Shown piece after piece: positions 48,053 through 59,299 of a DNA stretch of 64,000 nt. Numbering within the stretch: position 1 is the first letter of the stretch; every line of letters starts with the position of its first letter. The notes under the pieces are model-generated. The model was not told where the DNA came from. It saw only the letters and a list, made by a program, of their open reading frames with translations, and did no database searches. The translations under genes and the position numbers were made by a program. The DNA comes from Aselliscus stoliczkanus (lineage: Eukaryota; Chordata; Mammalia; Chiroptera; Hipposideridae): assembly GCA_033961575.1 (NCBI GenBank), contig CM066730.1:120679523-120743522 (forward strand), read 5' to 3'.

Positions 48053-48224
48053 AAGGAAAAAATAAAATAAAAAAAAAAAAACAAGTAAAATAACTGTTTT
48101 GCAATTGGAGCACATATATCAGTTTATGGCAGCAGCAACTTTGGAAGCGATAGATCATAATTTGGCAACTGAGAATTTTGAAGGTGGACAGCAGATAGCA
48201 GTGCAACCTGTAGTTAAAAGCTTC

Positions 48225-48395
48225 AGCTAAGGAATGAGACCTGGGTTGAAACTCAGATTTCAACATTTTAGTAATAAGGCTTTGGGCAAATTATCATGAC
48301 CAAACTCAACTGTGAGGGAAGGATAATATTCATACCCATATCTTAAGGTCATCATGAGAATTATATTAGATAAAGCAAATATAGTGGGAATATGT
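48225..48395 (+). mobile_element. MIR SINE fragment
   Basis: GAGACCTGGGTTGAAACTCAGATTTC...GGCTTTGGGCAAATTATCATGACC...CATACCCATATCTTAAGGTCATCATGAGAATTATATTAGATAA covers most of a sense MIR, including the 5' 'cctgggttcaaatcc' box and the 3' 'gttgtgaggattaaatgagat' box. Confidence 0.75.
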
Positions 48396-48446
48396 GATTG
48401 TAATTGTTATTATGCTATTATCATCCAATCTGAAGTCTTCTCAGAT

Positions 48447-48449
<3 letters not shown>

Positions 48450-48490
<41 letters not shown>

Positions 48491-48516
48491 ACACTCATAT
48501 AAACATTAATATATTG

Positions 48517-48566
<50 letters not shown>
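48450..48566. repeat. Paired microsatellites (CA)n and (TA)n
   Basis: About 19 CA units at 48450-48488 and about 22 TA units at 48523-48566, separated by 34 bp. Confidence 0.95.
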
Positions 48567-48573
<7 letters not shown>

Positions 48574-49061
48574 TAATATATACATATATATTAACATGGT
48601 CAAATGATCTGTTACTTATTCGGATAGTCAGTCTTCCTGGAAGCCCATTGTTCTCTGACTCTTCCTAATGACATTTTATTTCATCAAATCTTGACTAAAG
48701 TAACATACCATATGTTATTTCAAGATTTACTGAAAAACAGTAGACGTAAATGTAATCACTATTTTTTGGAGGTCAGGGAGAGAGTGGTTCATGCATGCAG
48801 CCTTGTAGTACTTTGCTCATATTCTTGCCATGCTATTTAGGATATTACAGTTAGGGTTTTTAGATGGTTCAATTCTGTATTATTTTACTCCTATTTTATA
48901 CGCAGGTGATACCGGTCCAGAGAGCTCTTCATTACAGAACTGTTACTACTCTGGCTCCCATCATTAGCCCCTTGTGGATAGAACATAATCCAGAAATGTG
49001 ACATTCCAATTCTTGAAGTTGAAATGCTCTAGTTTTTCCTAGAGCTGGTGATGCCATAGCC
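48567..49061. other. Intergenic sequence, no feature recognised
   Basis: Nothing recognised. Confidence 0.5.
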
Positions 49062-49390
49062 CAGGGGTCAGCAAACTTTTGAGACTGAAGAGCCACCAGG
49101 AGTCAGCAAACTGCGGCTCACGAGGCACATGTGGCTCTTTGGGTATGTACATGTCGCTCTGAAGTAAAATTGAAAATGAAAATAAAACTATCATAGTTTC
49201 ATTTATAAAATTTTTAAAGGATATTATTCACATAATGGTGATTATGTAAAAATATATTTATGGTTCTCGAATAATTTTTAAATTGTCGTGAGGGACAGGA
49301 TTGGCTCTTCTAGGGGTCGGCAAACTTTTGAAATGGAACTGCATGTCGCGAGCTGCATGTGGCTCGCGAGCCGCATTTTGCTGACCTCTG
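49062..49390 (+). mobile_element. Nonautonomous hAT element with doubled termini (copy 2)
   Basis: Starts CAGGGGTCAGCAAACTTTTG and ends TTTTGCTGACCTCTG. A second terminus lies just inside each end (CAGGAGTCAGCAAACTGCGG near 49098 and TAGGGGTCGGCAAACTTTTG near 49312), separated by the motif CATGTGGCTC. Flanking 8-mers CCATAGCC and CCAGAGTC agree at 6 of 8 positions, as expected of an aged hAT duplication. Homologous to 17407-17721 in reverse orientation. No transposase. Confidence 0.85.
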
Positions 49391-51434
49391 CCAGAGTCAC
49401 TCTATAATGTCCAAGAGGAGGGATTTAGGCACTACTATGTCTTCATGTTTAGTAGGTAGCCAGTGGGACCAGTAGAGGATATAGGCCAGTGTTCCCATCA
49501 CACAGTTCATTTTAAGTGGTCAGATGGCCAGAGTGAGTAAAGGATTGTGCAATAAATTCAGTTGTTTGTGAGCGGCAAAATAAATATGAGAGTGCAACAC
49601 ACAAAGATTTTCACAAAACTTGTTTTTATTACATAAGCATATATGTTTGCATGTATATGAGTCTATACTAAATCATGATGTATAAAGTCTTTCTTATTTG
49701 TGTCACAATCAAAAAAGCTTGAAGGATCCCATGTCCCAAAATGTATTTTTAGGAAAGACGTGGCCCCAAAAAGAAAAAAAAAAAACAACGCGAATGCAGT
49801 CTCAGGTTAATATGCTGAGAATAATACAAGATGGTGGATGGTATTTAAGGGCAGTACAATATTGTATGCTGCGTGGAGGTTCAGAGAGATTAAATTGTTA
49901 AGCTGAGGAAAATAAAATTAGAAATAAGTCATGATAGATAAAAAGAAGAAAAGAAAAAGGACTGGTCAGGTCAGTCTAATAAGAAAGAGAAAGTTTCCAG
50001 TAAAATTGGCAAATCTTTGCAGTGTAATAACTGGACTGAAAATTTTACTGAGACTATCTGAGTTTCTGCAGAAGTAGATGTATTATGTTGCCTTCTAGTA
50101 CCAGGAGTTTACATGACCACATGGAAGGCTGCCCATGAGGGAACAACTGTTTGCATTAGGACATGGGTTAAAAATATACTAAATACCTACAGACTTAGGA
50201 GAGGAGGAGTTATCTGTTCTAAAAGCCAATATATCTTAAAGAAGACAGCACTGTTCAGTTACTTTGAAATATTTCATTTGTACATAACATTTAATTAAAG
50301 TAGTAAACATTAGGATACTATTAGGCTAGCAGTAGATGAATGAGTGGATCCTACCCATTAGTCAGGGTCTGACAATGGATAACGTTCATGAAATTGAAAC
50401 TGTGTTTACGTGCTTGTTTCAGTTTGCTCAATGTCAGTGCACTGAAAGAATAGACTTACTCTCACATGGCTACAGAAAGAATTTAAGTTTGATGTTTTTT
50501 CATATCTGCAAGTAATGTTTCAATATATTCTACATTTGAAACATGATTCCATTGATTCTCATATATCTTGTTATCAGCAAAGAAAGGTACCTAAAGATCC
50601 AGTGTGATAGTCCCAACCATTGATGGTTATGTGAGAGTTGCTAAGAATTTCAGGTTTAAACAAACAGATAGGAGCATGTCCTGAGAGCTTTGTGCTTCTT
50701 AGTGAAATTATCTGCAGAGGTGATTTTTGCAGAATATAAGAATCTTATAAATTTCTAAATACATCTATAAAATGCTTTTTGATTTCTCCTTGTTGAAAAC
50801 AAGGCAATCTACTACTTTTAAATGTATTTTATTCATTATAATTGCTGAGTTTTAAGATAGTCTGCTAAAGAAAATGAGTAATTTAGAAAGTATATTTGGG
50901 TACCCATACATTTTACTGTAGAAATATAATATAGTAAAGGTTTGCTAAAGATGAGAACGCCATAATTTTGAATCATACATAGACCACCAATGGTTGCATG
51001 AGAATTGATGTCAACTGACAGAATAAAGCTAATTGATTTTTTTCTTTGCATATTTTTAGATAAAAGCAGGCTTTTCTATAAATTTAGATTATTTTCCCAA
51101 TTTTCCAACTTTGCCCAAGTTTAGTTATCGATCTTTGTCTCTTATTGCCCTTTGTGAACTCTAAACCCTGTGTTATATCAAATGGTAAATAGTGAATTTC
51201 ACATGTTATCTCTGGAATTGTACTTTCTTTATTAAGCCTACTAAATTGCAGTAAGCTGGGTCTCTGTGGTCTGCACATTCCTTTTGATTGTATAAGAAAT
51301 GGTGATACCAAACATATTCCCACTATGTAAACCAATGCTTTTACAATGTTAATTTTACACATATTAATTACTTGGGAGGCTGATATTGTATGTGGTCTTA
51401 CAAAGTGTAGGTACAAAGTCACAGTAGCTGGTTT
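49391..51434. other. Intergenic sequence, no feature recognised
   Basis: About 2 kb with no repeat family recognised. Open stretches of 60-120 codons (for example 51084-51446 minus) show no known domain or plausible gene context. Confidence 0.45.
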
Positions 51435-51625
51435 CAAATGAAGCATGTCTTACTTATGTAACCTGGGACAAGCTACTTAGCCTCTTTGAGCCTCAGTTCC
51501 TTTATCTGTAAAATGGGGGGTAGTAATAGTTCATACCTCATAATTGTATTATGAGGATATCATAAGCAAGCACATGCTATGTGCTTAAAACAGTACCGAA
51601 GACACTAACGTTTATTGATATTGTT
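51435..51625 (+). mobile_element. MIR SINE, well preserved
   Basis: AACCTGGGACAAGCTACTTAGCCTCTTTGAGCCTCAGTTCCTTTATCTGTAAAATGGGGGGTAGTAATAGTTCATACCTCATAATTGTATTATGAGGATATC is close to the MIR consensus. It ends in an L2-like 3' segment (GCTATGTGCTTAAAACAGTACC). Confidence 0.88.
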
Positions 51626-51779
51626 TAATTTTGTGGTTGTTACTGTTGATGTTACTGGGTATGAGGTTGTGTGAGTAGAAAAAAAGGAACGTGATACATT
51701 CCTGCCCTTAAAATACTTTGAATTGTAGTAGAGAAAATTTATGTTTACACACATGATTATTATATAACATGATATAAGT

Positions 51780-51970
51780 GTATATAAAGCACTTTAAGAG
51801 TTTAGAAAAGGAAGTGACTTACTATTTTGGGATGTCAGAAATTTCACAGGGAGTTAATTTGGTTTGGGCTTGAAGAATAAAAAGTGTGTTAGATAAAGAT
51901 AGGAAACTATTGAAAGCATAGAAAGCAATGGGCAGAACATAGAATAGTGAAACATCATACATGTTCAGGA
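51780..51970 (+). repeat. Ancient medium-reiterated repeat, family not named
   Basis: GGAAGTGACTTACTATTTTGGG...TTTGGTTTGGGCTTGAAGAATAAAAAGTG...GAAAGCAATGGGCAGAACAT resembles the 'aagtgacatttgagctgagtcttgaaggatgagtagg' part of the family suspected at 8590 and 35060. Confidence 0.35.
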
Positions 51971-52026
51971 AAATAAAAATTAATTCATTAATTCAGAAGT
52001 AGTAGAGCAGTTCACTGAGTTTAGAG

Positions 52027-52368
52027 CAATGGTTCTCACTGGTTAGTGATTTTGCTTGCTTCACCCCAACATGCATTATAGTAATGTCTGGAGACTTTTT
52101 TTTTTTTTTTTTTGAGGGCAATGTCCCTGGCCCTCATATGTGGGACCCGAACCGGGGCCGCTGGCTTCCCAAGCCAGCGCTTAACCACTGCGCCACTTGG
52201 CCGGCCTTTGGAGACATTTTTTTTGTTGTTTTAATCATAAGGAGGTGCTACTGGTATTTAGTGTGTAGAAGCCATGCATGCTGTTAAATAATCCATGCAC
52301 AGAATGGCCCCCTACAACAAAGAATTATCTGGTTCAAAACATCAGTAGAGCTGAAGTGAGAAGCCCTG
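52027..52368 (+). mobile_element. hAT-Charlie MITE interrupted by a SINE
   Basis: Left CAATGGTTCTCACTGG...AATGTCTGGAGAC and right TTGGAGACATTTTTTTTGTTG...GGTGCTACTGGTATTTAGTGTGTAGAAGCCATGCATGCTGTTAAA...CCCCCTACAACAAAGAATTATCTGG...AGAAGCCCTG form one mammal-wide element with CAGTGGTTCTCAACT-type ends. Flanking GTTTAGAG and GGCTAGAG match at 6 of 8 bases. SINE copy G (52096-52206) splits it. Confidence 0.8.
52096..52206 (-). mobile_element. Short tRNA-derived SINE (copy G)
   Basis: On the minus strand: GGCCGGCCAAGTGGCGCAGTGGTTAAGCGC, intact B box GGTTCGGGTCC, CACATATGAGGGCCAGGGACATTGCCCTC, then about 19 A. The target-site duplication is T(C/T)TGGAGAC (52087-52095 and 52207-52215). The well-kept Pol III boxes and long A tail suggest a young copy of the short family. 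Confidence 0.9.
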
Positions 52369-54014
52369 GGCTAGAGAATCTGGCAGATGGGGAAAGTGAT
52401 GGAGTACACAGATAGGAATTTGGGTTGAGATCAACTTCAAAAGAGCCTGATATGTAATTATAGAGATGCTATATTATGATGGCTATCCAAACTCTATTTC
52501 ATTAACTCCCTCAATTGCCAGAACATTTATCATTTGATAATTGATATGTTAATAATGTATTATCAACTTCCTTTAGAGTGTCTTCAGTCTAGTCAGGAAA
52601 GTTCCACATTTTCTTCAGAAATCTGCTTTCCTTAGTCGTCGAAACCAGCCTTATTATCATTTTAAGGTAAAAATTCTGTTCTCACAAGTGCCAATCTATG
52701 TCTCCCTTAGGCCTTAGAATATATTTCAAAACCACTCTCTCCATTAAACATTGCCCTCCCTCTCAATCATTTCAGACTGTGTTGGTAGCAGGCACCTTCT
52801 TTTCACTCCTCTCCCTCCAGCAGAAGCTCCCTACATACACTCTGTGGTATTCCACTTCCTTGATTCTGGTTAGTCTTGGAAAAACAAAAGAAGTAGCCTT
52901 TTTCATACCCTTTTGTTTGTCTTTGTAGATAATCTAGGACACAAAGAAAAAGATAGGGAGGGAGGGAGAGATATGAAAGGATCCCAGTAAACAATCACTT
53001 TGAAGGCTTTAGCTTTTTAGTAAAAAAAAAAGTTTCTCTAACAACACACTGCTGTATGACAAAAGGAATTTAGGAACATATAGATAACAGGAAGAACAAA
53101 ACAGCTCCGTTTGCTGCTTTTCCTGAAGAAAATCAAAGTATTGCTAAGGGTCTTCTATATCCTGCTGATTTTGTTTTTCTAAAAATGTGTATTGATTTCC
53201 TCCACCTCAGAGATTCATAAATGTTATTAAAAATGAATGGCAGGTTTGATTTAAATTAAATGTCAGGTGGTTGATAGGTTTCATAATACATTTTTTAAAA
53301 AATTTTAATGACATTCTTACTTTATTTTGTATTAGAGGCATGAAAACATAGAATACCAAAATCCACAATAGCGTGTGCTAAATGAATGTATGAATAATAA
53401 AGCTCTTGCTTTTTAAAAATAAAAAGGAACAGTAGTATATCTGTATTTGTTATGGCTTACTCCAAAGCCACACAGGCAAACAATCACCAAATTTCTACTC
53501 ATTAGATAAGACAGAAACTCTACCTTTGACTTCTTTGCTCCTATTCTTGTCTTTTAAGCACAATAATTACGTGAGCAATATCAAATTCCTTGCTGATTTG
53601 AAAAGCACTGCCAGACATAAGGATGTAAAAGGTAGGGTGAGGGGTTGCGTTTTATTATAGTCCATTATAATCTCTTTAGGGTAAATGTCAACCTTTCAAA
53701 ATGCCACATTGTATAAGACTCTGAAAAATGGTCTTTTATTTGCTCAAAATGGCTTGTCATGTGTTTTGAAGGTCTAGAAGAGTAAAATATGTTTTCTATA
53801 TAGATAAAGGTAGTCTCTGCCCCACTCTTTTCTTTTGCCCATGTGAGGGTTCATTGGCCATAACTATTGGACATTATACATTTCCAAATGTTTTATCCAA
53901 ACACTTGATTACTATAAACACAACCCCTGTATTGAATCACCCCCATCTGAAAACATTCAATTGACCAGAAGGAAGAAATGAGGCCATTCTGAAACCACTA
54001 CTCCAGGAACTTGA
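52369..54014. other. Intergenic sequence, no feature recognised
   Basis: No interspersed repeat or gene was recognised. Frames near 52698-52994 are chance. Confidence 0.45.
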
Positions 54015-54257
54015 CTAGTTTATCACAGGTAGACAATCTGTGTTATTTTCTCTCTTTGTAGAGTCCACCCCATGCTGCTCCTTACAATCCAAAGTAGCAC
54101 TTTCATTTTTTTCTGATGGTGCTCCTTGAGGGATGCCGAAATACTCTGCCACCTCCACTTTACTGATGTGTGGGTTTCCTCCACCCCTGTGAATTACCTC
54201 TGTTGAATTTTCCTCTGCTGTTTTTAGGCTCCTGCTGACAAAACCTGCAGACAGCAA
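54015..54257 (-). pseudogene. Possible pogo/Tigger-type transposase N-terminal remnant
   Basis: A minus-strand frame of 80 codons contains ISKVEVAEYFGIPQGAPS, which resembles the CENP-B/psq helix-turn-helix of pogo/Tigger and TIGD/Jerky proteins ('...VAkkFGIPqSTLSTIlKNK'). The key serine-threonine-leucine after GIPQ is lost, and the rest (KNESATLDCKEQHG) is only loosely similar. No DDE domain was recognised nearby. The region is less AT-rich than its neighbours. If correct it is a dead transposon or TIGD-like retrocopy; chance similarity cannot be excluded. Confidence 0.35.
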
Positions 54258-54589
54258 TGTACATCCTTAACAGACAAGCACCCTGCTCCCAGCAGGGCGA
54301 CCCAGGTGTTCACAGCTCATACATATGTTGTTTAGCAAGTGCTCCACAGAAGGTGAAAAATCTTTTACAATTCTCAGAGGACATACCCATTCACCCCTGC
54401 ATGCTTTTGTGGTTTGTTTGTTTGTTTATTTGTTTTTTCAAAACAGGAAAAATAGTATAAAGTCCATGATATTGTTTATAAAGACCTTTTCAGATTCCTT
54501 GCTTCCTTAGGCTAAAATGACTTGTGTTCCAGGATCAGACAGTAAGAAATGAAAAGACTTGATAGAATGTAAACTTGAGTTCAGTCTTT
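54258..54589. other. Intergenic sequence, no feature recognised
   Basis: Contains a (TTTG)n run near 54415-54437. Nothing else recognised. Confidence 0.5.
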
Positions 54590-54757
54590 TTTTATTATTA
54601 TTAGTTTCAGGTGTACAAAACAATGTAATAATTAGACATTTACACCCCTCACAAAGTGATAATCCCTCTCCCCCAATCTACTACTCCTCTGATGTCATAT
54701 ATGACTGTTAAAACACCATAGATTTTATTCCCTCTGCTGTACTCCACATTCTGTGAC

Positions 54758-54823
<66 letters not shown>

Positions 54824-55371
54824 GACATTCAATATTATGCTACTTCAGCTTCAGATGTGTAGCATATTGGTCAGGCATCTACACAGTCTATGAAGTGATC
54901 CCCCTGATAAGCCAGTGCCCTTCTGGCACCTTACATAATTTTTACAATGTTTGATTCCCCAAAACAGTATTTCATATCCCCATGACTTTATTATGTCTAC
55001 TAATTTGCACTTCCTAATTCCTTCCCCTTCTCCCTCATCCCCACTCCCCTCCCATCTAGCAACCATTAGCTTTTTCTCTATATCTGGAGTCTATTTTGTT
55101 TAGTTTGCTCATTTATTCTGTTCTTTAGATTCCACGTATAAGTGAGATCATATGGTATTTGTCTTTCTCAGTCTGACTTATTTCATTTAGCATAATATTC
55201 TCTAGGTCCATCCATGTTGTTGTAAATAGTAAGAATTCATTCTTTTTTATGGCCGAGTAATACCCCATTGTATAAATGTACCATAGCCTCTTTATCTAAT
55301 TGTCTATCAATGGGTATTTTGGTTGTTTCCATACCTTGGCTATTGTGAATAGCGCTGTAATAAACATAAGG

Positions 55372-55421
<50 letters not shown>

Positions 55422-55800
55422 TGTTTGTTTGTTTGTTTTGTTTTGTTTTGTTTTGTTTTTAATTTTTTTTTTTTCAAATTAGTGTTTTGGGTTTCTTTAG
55501 ATAAATACCCAGGAGTGGAACTGCTGGGTCATAAAGTAGTTCCATTTCCAGCTTTTTGCGATGCCTCCGTACTGATTTCTGTAGTGGCTGCACCAATCTG
55601 CAATCCCTCCAACAGTGCAGCAGGGTTCTCTTTTCTCCACAGCCTTGACAGCACTTTTTTGTGATTTATTGATGATAGCCATTCTGACCAGAGTGAGGTG
55701 GTATCTCATTGTGGATTTTTTTTTTTGCATTTCTCTAATAATTAGTGGCATTAAGAATTTTTTCATCTGTATATCCTCTTTAGAGAAATGTCCTATCAGG
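54590..55800 (-). mobile_element. L1 3' end with ORF2 C-terminus, 5'-truncated, minus strand
   Basis: On the minus strand a frame at 55766-55497 reads [22 protein letters not shown], the conserved ORF2 C-terminal region; its downstream cysteine/histidine part is partly preserved. The 3' UTR follows (antisense of ATGTTGTTGTAAATAGTAAG, GTTCTTTAGATTCCACGTATAAGTGAG) to the end at about 54590, with an A/TAA-type tail. Two (TA)n tracts (54763-54820 and 55375-55411) and a T-rich/(TTTG)n block (55412-55480) lie within it. The clear motifs make this one of the younger L1 copies here. Confidence 0.88.
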
Positions 55801-56801
55801 TAGCATTGAGCTCTCTGACTTTTTTGGGGGCAGTTTGCAAATCATAAATCAAGAGTTCTACATAGGATTGTGGTGCTGAATAGACTCACTGTAAATATCC
55901 ATCATCTACTGCGTCTTACTTTAGTGTCACATTCCCTAAAACATCCACATAAATGGTACAGAAATTATCTAATAGACCTTTCATAGACAGAAATAACTCA
56001 TGGCATTGTGTCCAAAAATTGTATAGATTTATTTAAAGATAATTGCATTTTAAAGCAAAAAAAAAATGCACTTATGTTGGCAAACATTATGATTGCGATA
56101 TATTGTTCTACTTGCTTTTTAAAGCTTGTTCCAAATGCTAGGATCGTTTTCCATTACACGTTTTTTTATATGGCTATGCTTATCAAATGGCCCTGTTTAC
56201 AATATACCAAAACTGCGAATTAATTCATTGGGGAAAAGAAAAACAGGTAAAACAAATCTTTGCTATGACATTACTTTAAAAGGAGCTATTTAAACCATTT
56301 GACTTTAAAAGAGAATTTGAAAAATCTACTAGTAGTATAGTGAAAGAACCAAATTACAACACAATAAGTCAATGCAGAATAGAATTCTGATATTGCAAAA
56401 AAGAACTCAGACTTTGACTTTGAAATTCACACAGAGCTACTAGAGTACAAATTCCAGCCCTAAAAATTTATTAAATCCTTTGCTTCAATTGATCAGGGTA
56501 TGTTTTCTTAACTTTGATGTACATTTAATGTGTCTCCTGCTAGGTTGTGTGAGGTTTAAGTGAGATATCATAGGTGAAATGAACATATCACAAGTACACC
56601 CATACTATAGGAGCTAGAAAGTATTACTTTTCGGGAAATTATTTAAGGAATAACAGTGTCACCTATACTCTGTCCTTTTTTGTGTTTTTTATTTAATTGC
56701 CTATCTTTCCTAGTCAGCTATGAGTTTTATGATACTAATGTCAATCTGTACCATAACTGGAGAAGGACATTATCTTTCTCAGGAGTCTTGCATAGGAGGG
56801 A
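55801..56801. other. Intergenic sequence, no feature recognised
   Basis: Nothing recognised in about 1 kb. Confidence 0.5.
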
Positions 56802-57746
56802 GAGGTATGATCACAAAATACGGTGAATGTTAAAATAAAATTAAAAAATTACGGTAAGAAGAAACATTGCCATTAATCCCCTTTAAAATACACCCCCATA
56901 CACACACACGACACACACACACACTTTGCACACACTTATCCCTCGTTCCTGCCACTTTCTGAAGCAGTTCTAGAAGTCCTCTTTCGCCATTGTCTTTAGT
57001 TGCACTGTCGTAGCTCCCTCGATGTCTTGAATTGATTCAAAATATTTACCTTTCACGGTCATTTTGACTTTGAGGAAGAGCCAGAAGTCGCACTGTGCCA
57101 GATCTGGTAAATAAAGCAGATGAGGACACACTATAATGTTTTTATTTGACAGAAATTGCCATACCAGAAGCCATGTGTGACACGGAGCCTTTCTGTTGTG
57201 ATACAAAGATACAGTGAATACTGCTGCCGAGTGCCATCCAAGGGAAAAGCAAGGGTCTTCAATACTTCAATATGGGAAGTAGCAAGTCAAACCTTAGGAA
57301 CAGTGTGTGACAAGTTTCAACTTGTACGGTGCAGTCAGTTAGGTGTGAGCTATTGTTGAGAGAAGATGTGTTTTAAAATGTGCTGTAAATCATCCATCAT
57401 GACAATGCTCTGTGTCACACATCGCTTCTGGTATACAGCAATTCCTATCAAATAAAATCATTGCACTGTATCCTCATCCACCTAATTTACTGGCCCTAGC
57501 ACCATGTGACTTCTGGCTCTTCCCCAAAGTCAAAATGATTCAGGACATGGAGGCAGCCACAACAGCACAACTAAAGACACTCACGAAAGAGGACTTCCAG
57601 AACTGCTTCAGAAAGTGGCAAGAATAATGGGATAAGTGAATTTGAAGCAAGGGGGAGTATTTTGAGGGGAATTAATGGAAATGTGTCTTTTACTACAATA
57701 TATATTTTTATTTAAACATTTACCATATTGTTTGACCACACCTCAT
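56802..57746. mobile_element. Palindromic mariner: two 3' ends facing outward
   Basis: The left arm (minus, 57206 to 56802) encodes the transposase C-terminus with LLYLPDLAQCDFWLFLKVK and ATTVQLKTMAKEDF. The right arm (plus, about 57395 to 57746) encodes PPNLLALAPCDFWLFPKVK and ATTAQLKTLTKEDFQNCFRKWQ. Both then run through a shared 3' untranslated block (GGGATTAATGGCAATG / GGGAATTAATGGAAATG) to matching ends, GAGGTATGATCACAAAATA on the left and the complement of ATTGTTTGACCACACCTC on the right. Frames are broken, and the HDN catalytic aspartate motif is altered in the left arm. About 190 bp between the arms looks like mariner 5' sequence. It cannot make transposase. Confidence 0.75.
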
Positions 57747-59016
57747 AATTCTTATTTCCATAGGTGAAAGAAAAAAAAAATCAAAGGCAACAAAACAGAA
57801 AACAAAGATTAGGAAAGTGATTTATTCAAGACTTGTAGCCAGAATTGAAACTCAAATTCAAATTACTTAAAACCTATCTTTACCATTTTCTGAATTCAGT
57901 TTTGTGAATTGAAACAAACTAAATCAATTGTACATTTAATCACTTTCCAAATCTTGCTACTTTTAAATATTGAGATCATTCAAGGATGATTGAACACATG
58001 TCTAATTGCTTAATTTACTTACATCATCTTAATGAAAGTGAATTATATTTCAGTCAATTTAGTTTTTGTGATTGACACTGATGATAAAATTAGATATCAA
58101 ACAAAACAAGTTAGTTCTTTTCCATTTGTTAGAAAGAGTCACAGCCTTTGTGTGAAAGTATGTATCTTTCAACAGTGGAACAAACCAGGAAGTTTGTGTC
58201 TTTATGGATCTGATCAGAGATGGAAAAAATATTTCATCTGTATTAACTTCAATTGTTATCTGTTTTGTTACCAGCTGGAAAGCAGTCTTGCCAGATACTC
58301 TACTAAGTTCTGGAAGACAGTACTAATAAAATGGTCCTATTATTCTATGTAGTAAACAGAGGAATAATTGTGATTTGATTGTAAATTGCATCATTCACTC
58401 TCTAGATCATGGAAAGATCATGATATGGCATCTATAATGACTAAAATATGCTTCAGGCTAAACTGAATCCAACAAAAAATAATATTTGCTTAAAATAAAT
58501 GTGTGAATTCAATACACTTCTATTTTAATAAACTATATTCTTTAGCTATGTTGATTAGAAAAAACTGAGAAAACATCTCTTTAAACTTACTCTGAGAAAT
58601 TGACTGGTAAGTTATTTGCATTCAAAGGGAACTTTAAGTGCCTATACAGAAGCATTGAAGAATATTTCAAAAAGATAGCAATATTCAGCCAAAGGATTTG
58701 ATCTACATACAGTCCTTTCTTCAAGGATTAATTAATAGATTGAATAATAAAAGGCTTAACATTAGAGCAATGCAAGATTACCTAACACTGGGACAAATTC
58801 TCAGATGTGAGGCTTCTTTGGTTAACTATCTTGAGCTTTAACCTGGAATTACCTTAAGGAGATATCATTATTTTCTATTGCAGTGGTAAAGTCAAATGGT
58901 CTGAATCATCATAATGAAGTGAAAAGTAGGACTGTGACTACATTAACAGTTGTTGAGTTGTATATAGTTCATATCCTTCACATTGAGAAAGATAATATTA
59001 AGTAAGAAGACTTCAG
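57747..59016. other. Intergenic sequence, no feature recognised
   Basis: The 106-codon frame at 58032-58352 has no recognisable domain. No repeats recognised. Confidence 0.45.
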
Positions 59017-59119
59017 AGAGATTATGAATGTATGCGACATAAATAATAATTGAAGGAATCAGAGATTATTTGGTTCTGAATGAAAACAAAACAAAACAAA
59101 AAAACAAAAACAACAAAAA
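59017..59119 (+). mobile_element. Possible small retrocopy with (AAAAC)n tail
   Basis: A body of about 66 nt starting AGAGATTATGAATGTATGCG and ending TTATTTGGTTCTGAATG is followed by an A-rich tail of AAAAC/AAAAAC units (59083-59119). The direct repeat AAGACTTCAG flanks it at 59007-59016 and 59120-59129. That is the signature of an L1-mediated insertion of a short RNA. The body matches nothing I recognise. A very short L1 3' end or chance repeat remains possible. Confidence 0.4.
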
Positions 59120-59299
59120 AAGACTTCAGTGAGAGATGACAGTTGAATTCAAATTTTTAATGGCTATCATGGAGAAGGAGTAAATATTCTGAATACTTCC
59201 AGAAGATAATTGGTAAACATTCTAAAGAAGGCAGATTGGAAGTCATCACAAGGCCCAAATTTTCTTTTTTAAACAATAAAGGTATTTGAAATATGTATA

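Noticed and set aside
51084..51446. 120-codon minus-strand frame as a hypothetical gene
   Set aside because: No recognisable domain, no promoter or splice context, ordinary composition, and partly next to a MIR. Chance is sufficient.
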